This document shows, one piece after another, positions 1 to 6,434 of a DNA stretch of 7,850 nucleotides; position 1 is the first letter of the stretch; each line of letters opens with the position of its first letter. The notes under the pieces are model-generated. The model was not told where the DNA came from. It did not search any database and was given only the letters and a program-made list of their open reading frames with translations. The translations under genes were made by a program, and so were the position numbers. The stretch is from Oscillospiraceae bacterium (GTDB lineage: Bacteria; Bacillota; Clostridia; Oscillospirales; Ruminococcaceae): the NCBI GenBank assembly GCA_029005335.1, contig JAQXFT010000131.1, positions 1-7,850 on the forward strand. The letters are read 5' to 3'.

Positions 1-11
1 AATATTACGGC

Positions 12-292
12 ATAACAAGAGGATAAGACCTTGTGGGTGCAGTTGGTCAATGGTAAAATCCCGAAAACCAAGGGTAAAAAACAATTTTTTATGAAAGGAG
101 AAAGCTACTCTGAAAAAACTTACAGAATAGCATAAACAAGCTGATGTAAGTGTGTACCGTAGGCTATACGGGAATTTACGCCTGTGGACTGTACACGAAT
201 TTGTGAGTAGATTGTGACTTGTCATAATCCAAAGCATACAGGTTGAAACAGGAATTTTCTCAATATGGGTATTTTTGTCCATATTTTGAGTA
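12..292 (+). ncRNA. Candidate structured noncoding RNA, class unresolved
   Basis: There is no convincing reading frame here, but there are many helices. I can pair 15-19 with 30-34, 43-47 with 67-71, 118-124 with 145-151 (7 bp), 152-157 with 191-196 (6 bp, directly abutting the previous helix so the two could stack), 157-161 with 167-171, 210-217 with 222-229 (8 bp closing a CUUG loop), and 259-268 with 279-290 (10 bp with a two-base bulge). CCTGT at 181-185 can pair with ACAGG at 238-242, crossing the 152-157/191-196 helix, which would make a pseudoknot. A second ACAGG lies at 248-252. The class is inferred: a raiA-type RNA is possible, since raiA/hpf lies near secA in many Firmicutes, but no hpf gene is visible here. 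The stretch at 33-65 also resembles the 5' part of group II intron domain I. The strand is chosen because the flanking genes are all plus and the 5' match reads on plus. The ends are approximate, and no promoter for it is visible inside the window. Confidence 0.55.
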
Positions 293-305
293 GCAGAATG
301 GTGAT

Positions 306-776
306 ATGGGAATAGATTGGGAATATTATCTTGACGCAGAGGGAGAGGATATGGCAGATGCCTATGACGACCTTATAGAAGATGCTATGCAATATTTTGA
401 AGATGAAGATGATTATTATGAATATGAAGACTACAACAGCTATGAAGATTCAGAACTTCCGTTCGGAGATGATAACTGCGAAAGTCAACCGGATAATACA
501 GCTTCTTCCGGAATTTCTTCTGATACTGACTGCCTGAATAATAATGTAAATCAACCGGATAATATTGATAAATACTGCGATTTGATTTTGTCAGATAATG
601 AATTTCTGGAAAAGCTTCTTGATAGGCTTATAGATAAGCTTGAGGACAGATTGATAGACAGACTTTCTGAAGGATTCATAAATAAGATTAAAAGCAAGCC
701 TGAAAATAATCCGCAGAATAATGCTTCAGACGAAATATATTATGAATGCATAGATGAATCCGAACTTCCTTTTTAA
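306..776 (+). CDS. Acidic 156-residue protein with SSB-tip-like SELPF motifs
   Basis: I do not recognise a named family. Residues 1-30 are an acidic, probably helical block (EGEDMADAYDDLIEDA); 31-50 are a run of Asp, Glu and Tyr; 54-95 are Asn/Asp/Ser-rich linker with QPDN twice (61-64, 83-86); 100-130 form an amphipathic helix of the LLDRLIDKLEDRLIDRL kind, likely a coiled coil; the tail 140-156 is acidic. SELPF occurs at 49-53 and again as the last five residues, preceded by acidic residues. Bacterial SSB proteins end in acidic residues followed by I/L-P-F, the docking site for RecO, RecQ, PriA and similar partners, so the end looks like an SSB tip; there is no OB fold. No good ribosome binding site precedes the ATG at 306. 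An in-frame ATG at 351 has GGGAGAGG at 341-348, but would remove a conserved-looking N-terminus. There is no signal peptide. It begins 15 bases after the last hairpin of the upstream RNA. It is probably a real gene of unknown function, possibly from a mobile element. Confidence 0.7.
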   Translation: MGIDWEYYLDAEGEDMADAYDDLIEDAMQYFEDEDDYYEYEDYNSYEDSELPFGDDNCESQPDNTASSGISSDTDCLNNNVNQPDNIDKYCDLILSDNEFLEKLLDRLIDKLEDRLIDRLSEGFINKIKSKPENNPQNNASDEIYYECIDESELPF

Positions 777-806
777 AATGCTCCTGAAAAATATTTTCAA
801 AACCCC

Positions 807-835
807 TTGCATTTTTATTTCATATGTGATATAAT
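807..835 (+). promoter_or_regulatory. Sigma-A promoter of the tRNA-Arg gene
   Basis: A -35 box TTGCAT lies at 807-812 and a perfect -10 box TATAAT at 830-835, with a 17-base spacer. TG at 827-828 one base before the -10 makes it an extended -10 promoter. Initiation would be expected near 842, leaving a leader of only about seven bases before the mature tRNA. Confidence 0.85.
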
Positions 836-843
836 GTTATTCA

Positions 844-934
844 GACACGCCCCCATAGTTTAATGGATAGAACGAGGTCCTCCTAAGACTTAAATATCGG
901 TTCGATTCCGGTTGGGGGTGTCTTTTTGTTTTTG
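844..934 (+). terminator. Possible terminator formed by the tRNA fold plus T-run
   Basis: No separate hairpin lies between the tRNA and the secA promoter, but the tRNA is followed at once by TCTTTTTGTTTTT. The short leader GACAC (844-848) is complementary to GTGTC (918-922), which together with the five C-G pairs of the acceptor stem would give a long closing helix directly before the T-run. The tRNA may thus serve as its own terminator stem. This is inference from pairing only. Confidence 0.35.
849..920 (+). tRNA. tRNA-Arg, anticodon CCU (reads AGG)
   Basis: The full cloverleaf can be drawn. The acceptor stem is 849-855 with 913-919 (the first pair is G-U); the D stem is GTTT 858-861 with GAAC 870-873, with GG in the loop; the anticodon stem is 875-879 with 887-891 around the loop CTCCTAA, giving anticodon CCT at 882-884. 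The variable loop is four bases. The T stem is 896-900 with 908-912 around TTCGATT. The discriminator is G920 and CCA is not encoded. The length, 72 bases, is normal. It is a single-gene unit between its own promoter and the secA promoter. Anticodon CCU with U33 and A37 fits arginine tRNA for AGG, a codon little used in the genes here, which mostly take CGT and AGA for arginine. Confidence 0.96.
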
Positions 935-955
935 TATAACAATTTCTGAAATCTA

Positions 956-984
956 TTGACAAAATGATATATTCGGGTTAAAAT
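956..984 (+). promoter_or_regulatory. Sigma-A promoter of secA
   Basis: A consensus -35 box TTGACA lies at 956-961 and a -10 box TAAAAT (five of six) at 979-984 with a 17-base spacer. Initiation would fall near 991, giving a leader of about 32 bases that contains the ribosome binding site AAAGGCGG at 1008-1015. Confidence 0.85.
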
Positions 985-1022
985 ATAATATATATTATTA
1001 ATCAAGTAAAGGCGGTAAAAAA

Positions 1023-3764
1023 ATGGGACTTTTAAGTACAATTTTCGGCTCACACAGTAAAAGAGAACTTGCAAGAATCGAACCTATTAAAAATAAGGTT
1101 CTCGCTCTTGATGAAGAATACAGCAAGCTTTCTGATGCGGAGCTAAAAGCTAAAACTGCTGAATTCAAAGCAAGACTTGAAACAGGTGATACTCTCGATA
1201 CCATACTCCCCGAGGCTATGGCAACTGTACGTGAAGCTGCATGGCGTGTATTAGGTAAAAAACCTTTTCCGGTACAGATTATCGGTGCAATAGTCCTTCA
1301 TCAGGGACGTATTGCTGAAATGAAAACCGGTGAAGGTAAAACCCTTGTAGCCTGCGTTGCATCATACCTTAACGCTCTCGACGGAAAGGGCGTTCATGTT
1401 GTAACAGTAAACGACTACCTCGCAAAAACTCAGGCGGAGGAAATGGGAAAGGTACACAGATTCCTCGGACTGACTGTAGGCTGTATACTTCACGGTCTTA
1501 ACAACGACCAGAGACGTGCTGCCTATGCCTGCGATATTACATACGGAACTAACAATGAGCTTGGATTCGACTACCTGCGTGATAATATGGTTATACATAA
1601 AAAAGATATGGTTCAGAGAGGTCATAGCTTTGCAATAGTCGATGAGGTTGACTCAATTCTTATAGATGAAGCAAGAACTCCGCTTATAATTTCCGGACGT
1701 GGCGACAAGTCTACAGAGCTTTACTCTATAGTGGATAAATTCGCAAAAACTCTCGTTCCGGTAACAGTAGTCGAAATGGACGAAAAGGTTGACCAGGAAG
1801 AAGCTAACCAGAATGCAGACTACATCATAGACGAAAAAGCTAAAACAGCTACAATTACTCTTCAGGGTATCAGAAAGGCTGAACAGGCATTCCATGTTGA
1901 AAACCTTATGGACCCCGAAAATATGACGCTTCTTCACCATATAAATCAGGCTATAAAAGCTAACGGAATAATGAAGGCTGATATTGACTATGTAGTAAAA
2001 GACGGAGAAGTTATCATAGTTGATGAATTTACCGGACGTCTTATGCTCGGAAGAAGATTCAATGACGGTCTTCATCAGGCTATCGAAGCTAAAGAGGGAG
2101 TTAAGATTGCCCGTGAATCAAAAACTCTTGCTACTATCACATTCCAGAATTTCTTCCGCCTTTATGACAAGCTCTCCGGTATGACCGGTACAGCCATGAC
2201 TGAAGAGGACGAATTCAAGGAAATCTATAAGCTTGATGTCGTAGCCGTTCCGACTAACAAGCCTATAGCAAGAATTGACCATAATGACCAGATTTACAGA
2301 ACAGAAAAGGGTAAATTTGATGCTATAATCAATCAGATTGAGGAATGTCACAAAAAGGGACAGCCTATACTTGTAGGTACAATATCAATTGAAAAATCAG
2401 AGCTTCTCTCCGCAATGCTTAAAAGAAGAGGAATCAGGCATGAAGTCCTTAATGCTAAACACCATGCAAAGGAAGCTGAAATAGTAGCTCAGGCTGGTAA
2501 GTACGGAGCTGTTACAATCGCAACCAACATGGCCGGACGTGGTACTGATATCATGCTCGGAGGAAATGCGGAATTTCTTGCAAAGGCAGAAATGAGAAAG
2601 CGTGAGTATCCGGAGGAAGTAATTACCGAAGCTATCGGATATGCCGATACAACCAAGGAGGAAATACTCAGGGCAAGAGCTGTCTATAAGGAACTTTATG
2701 ACAAATTCAATGAGGAAGTAAAAGAAAAGGCTGTTGCTGTAAAGGAAGCCGGAGGTCTCTATATTCTCGGTACAGAACGTCATGAATCAAGACGTATCGA
2801 TAACCAGCTCCGAGGACGTGCAGGCCGTCAGGGAGATGTCGGAGAAAGCTGTTTCTTCCTCTCCGTAGAAGATGACCTTATGAGAATATTCGCAGGCGAC
2901 CGTCTCGAAAATATGATGAAAACCCTTAATGTTGACGAATCCATGCCTATTGAAAGCAAACTGCTTACAAATATTATTGAATCTTCACAGAAGAAGGTCG
3001 AGGGAAGAAACTTCAGTATAAGAAAGAATGTCCTCAATTATGATGATGTTATGAACAGACAGCGTGAAATCATATACAAACAGCGTTCAGAGGCACTCAA
3101 CGGTGAAGACCTTCACGAAAATATACTCAATATGATTGACGACCTCGTAAAGAATACAGTAAATACATATCTTGCCGATGATGACGACCGTGCAGAATGG
3201 AATATGGCAGGACTCCGTGAATACTTCATGGGCTGGCTTATAACTGAAGAAGACCTTGTGTTTGAGGAAAACGAACTTGAAGAGACCTCAAAGGAGGATA
3301 TTATAACTGCACTCACTGATAAGGCTAAGGAAATCTATCAGGATAAGGAAAATGAATACGGCAAGGATATTATACGTGAACTTGAACGTGTAATACTTCT
3401 TAAGGTTGTTGATACAAAATGGATGGCTCATATTGATGATATGGAAGAGCTGAAAAAGGGTATCGGACTGCGTGCGTTTGGTCAGAAGAATCCTGCTGAT
3501 GAATACAGATTTGAAGGCTTTGAAATGTTCGATGCCATGATTGATTCAATCTGTGAAGATACAGTAAGAATGTTGCTTACAGTAAAGATTCAGAAGAATG
3601 CTATGCCAGAACGTGAACAGGTTCAGAAGCCTGATGCACCGAATGCCGGAGCTGGTGACGGAAGCTTCGGAGAAGAAAGACATTCCGAAAAAATAGGCCC
3701 TAATGACCCATGCCCCTGCGGAAGCGGTAAGAAATATAAAAAATGCTGTGGTGCTAATAAATAA
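1023..3764 (+). CDS. secA: Protein translocase subunit SecA
   Basis: SecA is the ATPase that drives unfolded preproteins through the SecYEG channel, acting at the inner face of the membrane. Visible landmarks: the N-terminal helix typical of SecA (MGLLSTIFGS); a Q-motif glutamine in PFPVQ (Q85); Walker A MKTGEGKT at 100-107 with K106; Walker B FAIVDEVDS at 203-211; the preprotein cross-linking domain around 225-370; LSGMTGTA at 384-391; NBD2 motifs TNMAGRGTDI (501-510) and QLRGRAGRQGD (595-605); then the scaffold and wing domains. The tail has the zinc-binding SEC-C motif with C897, C899, C908 and C909, which contacts SecB or ribosomes in relatives. At 913 residues it is full length. It is longer than the roughly 840 residues of the Bacillus protein because of a charged segment at about 515-575 within NBD2, in the known variable subdomain, and a long C-terminal region. 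The start is fixed by AAAGGCGG seven bases upstream. It is a single-gene unit with its own promoter and terminator. Confidence 0.99.
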   Translation: MGLLSTIFGSHSKRELARIEPIKNKVLALDEEYSKLSDAELKAKTAEFKARLETGDTLDTILPEAMATVREAAWRVLGKKPFPVQIIGAIVLHQGRIAEMKTGEGKTLVACVASYLNALDGKGVHVVTVNDYLAKTQAEEMGKVHRFLGLTVGCILHGLNNDQRRAAYACDITYGTNNELGFDYLRDNMVIHKKDMVQRGHSFAIVDEVDSILIDEARTPLIISGRGDKSTELYSIVDKFAKTLVPVTVVEMDEKVDQEEANQNADYIIDEKAKTATITLQGIRKAEQAFHVENLMDPENMTLLHHINQAIKANGIMKADIDYVVKDGEVIIVDEFTGRLMLGRRFNDGLHQAIEAKEGVKIARESKTLATITFQNFFRLYDKLSGMTGTAMTEEDEFKEIYKLDVVAVPTNKPIARIDHNDQIYRTEKGKFDAIINQIEECHKKGQPILVGTISIEKSELLSAMLKRRGIRHEVLNAKHHAKEAEIVAQAGKYGAVTIATNMAGRGTDIMLGGNAEFLAKAEMRKREYPEEVITEAIGYADTTKEEILRARAVYKELYDKFNEEVKEKAVAVKEAGGLYILGTERHESRRIDNQLRGRAGRQGDVGESCFFLSVEDDLMRIFAGDRLENMMKTLNVDESMPIESKLLTNIIESSQKKVEGRNFSIRKNVLNYDDVMNRQREIIYKQRSEALNGEDLHENILNMIDDLVKNTVNTYLADDDDRAEWNMAGLREYFMGWLITEEDLVFEENELEETSKEDIITALTDKAKEIYQDKENEYGKDIIRELERVILLKVVDTKWMAHIDDMEELKKGIGLRAFGQKNPADEYRFEGFEMFDAMIDSICEDTVRMLLTVKIQKNAMPEREQVQKPDAPNAGAGDGSFGEERHSEKIGPNDPCPCGSGKKYKKCCGANK

Positions 3765-3773
3765 TTTTAAACG

Positions 3774-3804
3774 GGGGCGTACTTTCAGTGCGTCCCTTAT
3801 TTTT
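3774..3804 (+). terminator. Intrinsic terminator after secA
   Basis: GGGGCGTAC (3774-3782) pairs with GTGCGTCCC (3788-3796), nine pairs including two G-U, around the loop TTTCA. It is followed by TTATTTTT (3797-3804). It starts ten bases after the secA stop. The ribosome binding site of the next gene begins at its very end, so partial read-through could supply the downstream operon. Confidence 0.85.
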
Positions 3805-3821
3805 AAGAGGATATAAATAGT

Positions 3822-5657
3822 ATGAAAAGAATGTTTTTAGTTGTATTGCTTTCTGCCGTATTTTTTACAGCCTGCAGTAAGGAAAAGAATCCGGAAAATC
3901 CATATAGGAACGCTGAATTTCAGGTGGAAACGCCCTTAGGAATGTCCATTAAACTGAATAAAACCGGCATGGAGATTTCCAGAAACGGTGAATTTATTCA
4001 GCTTATCGAAACAGATTATCTTGAAAATTATCCGCCTTATTTTGATTCAACACCGGAAATGCATTTGATTTTTAAGGATTATAATTTTGACGGCTATGAT
4101 GATTTGTTTATCCCATCAACATTCGGAACGCAGAATATTTCAGGAGTATATTATACATATAATCCCGAAACCGGTCTTTTTGAAAATTGCGAAGAATTGA
4201 ATAAAGTAGGATTTCTTATGTCAGTATTAGATAATAAGCTTGAATGTTCTGAAATCGGAAGTGCTATTAACTATAGAAATACTGTCTATGAATGGGATAA
4301 CAAAGCTTTAAAGCCTGTTTCATGTGAAGCACGATATAAAGAAGAAAGTAACAGTTCAGTATATATCGATACCTTCAGTTATGACCAGAAAGGCAATGAA
4401 AATCTTTTAAAAAGAGAACAGCTGATTGTATATGATGACGGTACTTATAAAAGGGAAGAAGTTCCGATAGGTTCACGCTATAATTTTAAAGTTTCTGAAA
4501 ACAGCGTTTCCGTATTGCTTGACGATAAAGTTGTACAGACACTTGAATGTGACTATCCTCCCGATGAAAATAAGCTTGAATTTTATGATTATGATTTTGA
4601 CGGTGATGAAGATTTATTTGTATCTGTAAAGAATGGTGCAATGTATGCCTGCGGAACGTATTTCCAGTATAATTCCGATACAAAGCTCTATGAAAAATGG
4701 GACGAGCTTAATGAAGTAGGTCATGAGCTTGCTGTTGATGATGAAAATAAAAATCTTTACTGGGTAAATAATTACAGTGAAAATTATCGCTTTGAAAAAT
4801 ATATATATGAATGGAAATATCAGAAAATAAAGTTAAATGAACATATCACAGGTTATGAGGACAGCGGAGGACTCTGGACGGAAACATATTCAATTAAAAG
4901 CGTAAATAAACCGGAGGAGCTTATTAAGCGTGAAAAAAATATATACGATGAAAACGGCAATACAGTTGACTGCCTTAATCCCGATGATATATATTTCAAG
5001 GTGGATAAAAGCGGTCTTGATGTCATGATTCTGGGACATGATGAACCTTTACAGCATATGACAGGAGATTTCTATGATAATCTTTCAGCACTTGAATATG
5101 CTCCGGAATACTATATATCGGAAGCTTCAGCGGATTTTGATTCTGACGGTTTTAAGGATTTATTTATTCCTGAAAATACTATGTATGATTCAAAGGGCAT
5201 TTATTACAGATTCAATCCCGAAACCTTTAAATTTGAATACTGGAGCGAATTTAATAAAATCGGAAAAAGAATGCAGTGCGGAACAGATATTTCCGAAAAT
5301 GGTGAGAAATTTGAATATTATTATACATTCAACATAGAAAATAATATCCGTGAAACAGTCAAATACAAATGGGCAGGTGATGAGCTTCTGCCCTATCAGA
5401 AAATAGTTAACCGTGTTGATACGGCAAACAGAACAACAATTACTGAAACCTATGATATAGACCGTGACGGAAACGAGACATTTTCTGAAAGTCATTCAAC
5501 AGATGTTCCGAATCGTCCGATTGATGATTACGATGATGATAATTATTACGAAGATGATTATTATGAAGATGATTATTACGAAGATGATTATTACGAAGAT
5601 GATTATTATGAAGATGATTACTACTACGAAGATGATTACTATGATTACGATTATTAA
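3822..5657 (+). CDS. Lipoprotein with three XAC2610-like calcium-loop repeats and an EDDYY tail
   Basis: The first 17 residues are a lipoprotein signal peptide (KR, a hydrophobic core, then FFTA before Cys18), so the protein should be lipid-anchored on the outer face of the membrane. Phe at -3 is unusual for a lipobox. Three homologous units follow (about 32-215, 220-385, 388-560). Each has a DxDxDGxxDLF loop (DYNFDGYDDLF 86-96, DYDFDGDEDLF 256-266, DFDSDGFKDLF 438-448), then a YY.YNPET.xFE..xELNKVG segment. This pattern resembles XAC2610-type domains, calcium-binding single propeller blades that in Xanthomonas inhibit a peptidoglycan hydrolase; the link is by eye. Residues 569-611 are almost only Asp, Glu and Tyr, with six EDDYY units. 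AAGAGG lies at 3805-3810, 11 bases before the ATG. I see no clear promoter. It is probably the first gene of an operon, 16 bases before the methyltransferase gene. Function unknown; surface calcium binding or protection against hydrolases are possibilities. Confidence 0.88.
   Translation: MKRMFLVVLLSAVFFTACSKEKNPENPYRNAEFQVETPLGMSIKLNKTGMEISRNGEFIQLIETDYLENYPPYFDSTPEMHLIFKDYNFDGYDDLFIPSTFGTQNISGVYYTYNPETGLFENCEELNKVGFLMSVLDNKLECSEIGSAINYRNTVYEWDNKALKPVSCEARYKEESNSSVYIDTFSYDQKGNENLLKREQLIVYDDGTYKREEVPIGSRYNFKVSENSVSVLLDDKVVQTLECDYPPDENKLEFYDYDFDGDEDLFVSVKNGAMYACGTYFQYNSDTKLYEKWDELNEVGHELAVDDENKNLYWVNNYSENYRFEKYIYEWKYQKIKLNEHITGYEDSGGLWTETYSIKSVNKPEELIKREKNIYDENGNTVDCLNPDDIYFKVDKSGLDVMILGHDEPLQHMTGDFYDNLSALEYAPEYYISEASADFDSDGFKDLFIPENTMYDSKGIYYRFNPETFKFEYWSEFNKIGKRMQCGTDISENGEKFEYYYTFNIENNIRETVKYKWAGDELLPYQKIVNRVDTANRTTITETYDIDRDGNETFSESHSTDVPNRPIDDYDDDNYYEDDYYEDDYYEDDYYEDDYYEDDYYYEDDYYDYDY
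5550..5642 (+). repeat. 15-bp tandem repeat encoding EDDYY
   Basis: There are five contiguous 15-bp units and, after one extra TAC codon, a sixth, all of the form GAAGATGATTAYTAY, differing only by synonymous T/C changes. They encode residues 577-607 of the lipoprotein. Because the unit is a multiple of three, gain or loss of copies would keep the frame, so copy number may vary between strains. Confidence 0.95.
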
Positions 5658-5673
5658 TAAAGCAGGTGATTGA

Positions 5674-6420
5674 ATGAGCAGTTACAGCGTATTTGCAAGA
5701 TACTATGATGACCTGACGGCTAATATTGATTATAAAAAGCGTGGGGAATATTTTCACGAAATTATAAGAAAATACAATAAGACAGATAATAATATACTTC
5801 TTGATTTGGGGTGTGGTACGGGAAGCCTTTCGGAGGTTTTTGCGGAGCTTGGATATGACGTTATAGGTATTGATAATTCACCCGAAATGCTCGGAATCGC
5901 TATGGACAAGAAGTTTGAAAAGAATCTGCCTATACAGTATCTCTGTCAGGATATGCGTGAAATTGATATGTTCGGAACAGTCGGAATAACTGTCTGTGCA
6001 TTGGACAGTATAAATCATCTTGAATCCCTTGATGATGTAAAAAAAGTATTTGAAAAAGTATCTCTTTTTGCTGAGCCGAATGGTCTTTTTATATTTGATA
6101 TGAATACAGTTTACAAGCATCAGAATATACTTGCGGATAATACTTTCACATATGAAACAGATGATGTATATTGTGTATGGGAAAATTCCCTTGACAAAAA
6201 TAATAATCAGATAAATATAAATCTTGAATTTTTTGAGCGTGACGGAAATATATATCACCGTACAACTGAGAATTTCAGTGAAAAGGCTTACAGTCTTGAA
6301 ACAATAGAAAATCTTCTGAAAGACTGCGGTCTTGAAATTCTTGCGGAATACGATGACGACAGCTTTAATGCTCCTGACGAAAAAAGTCAGCGTATAGTAA
6401 TCGCAACAAGAAAAATATAG
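5674..6420 (+). CDS. Class I SAM-dependent methyltransferase, YqeM-like
   Basis: A soluble 248-residue Rossmann-fold methyltransferase. The N-terminus (SSYSVFARYYDDL) is the cap seen in YqeM-type and sugar N-methyltransferase-like enzymes. Motif I is LLDLGCGTGSLSE (42-54), the SAM-binding glycine loop. The acidic residue that binds the ribose is D67 in VIGIDNSPEML, and D93 in CQDMRE would contact the adenine. Motif IV is VCALDSINHLE (107-117), and FIFDMNT (139-145) is the following strand. The C-terminal half has a beta-rich insert around 160-200, often part of the substrate pocket, and the usual final strand (RIVIATRKI). The length is normal for the family. The substrate cannot be told from sequence. 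The start is supported by AGGTGAT at 5664-5670. The gap to the lipoprotein stop is 16 bases and to hslO 14, so it is almost certainly co-transcribed with both. Confidence 0.92.
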   Translation: MSSYSVFARYYDDLTANIDYKKRGEYFHEIIRKYNKTDNNILLDLGCGTGSLSEVFAELGYDVIGIDNSPEMLGIAMDKKFEKNLPIQYLCQDMREIDMFGTVGITVCALDSINHLESLDDVKKVFEKVSLFAEPNGLFIFDMNTVYKHQNILADNTFTYETDDVYCVWENSLDKNNNQININLEFFERDGNIYHRTTENFSEKAYSLETIENLLKDCGLEILAEYDDDSFNAPDEKSQRIVIATRKI

Positions 6421-6434
6421 GAGGTAAAATTTTT

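Noticed and set aside
91..135. Short reading frame of 14 codons beginning ATGAAAGGAGAAAGC
   Set aside because: It lacks a ribosome binding site and lies inside the helices of the RNA candidate; it is too short to support.
1..305. Intact group II intron
   Set aside because: The 5' core resembles domain I, but there is no domain V or VI, no reverse transcriptase and no clear GTGYG boundary.
785..799. Palindrome TGAAAAATATTTTCA as a terminator of the acidic-protein gene
   Set aside because: The stem is purely AT apart from the outer pairs, and no T-run follows, so it would not terminate well.
849..920. tRNA-Arg as an attachment site of an integrated element
   Set aside because: No second copy of the tRNA 3' end, no integrase and no element boundary are visible in the window; the secA promoter follows at once.
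984..989. TATAAT as the secA -10 box
   Set aside because: It would be 22 bases from TTGACA; TAAAAT at 979-984 has the proper 17-base spacing.
1362..3316. Several minus-strand frames of 64-140 codons opposite secA
   Set aside because: They lie antisense to an unmistakable secA, have no family features and are explained by codon bias of the plus strand.
3812..3817. TATAAA as a -10 box for the lipoprotein gene
   Set aside because: It lies downstream of the ribosome binding site, almost at the ATG, and has no -35 box.
5550..5642. CRISPR array
   Set aside because: The 15-bp units are contiguous without spacers and are in-frame protein-coding repeats.
5440..5757. Minus-strand frame rich in His and Asn opposite the EDDYY tail
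   Set aside because: It is the mirror of the 15-bp repeat in another frame, has no ribosome binding site and overlaps two solid genes.
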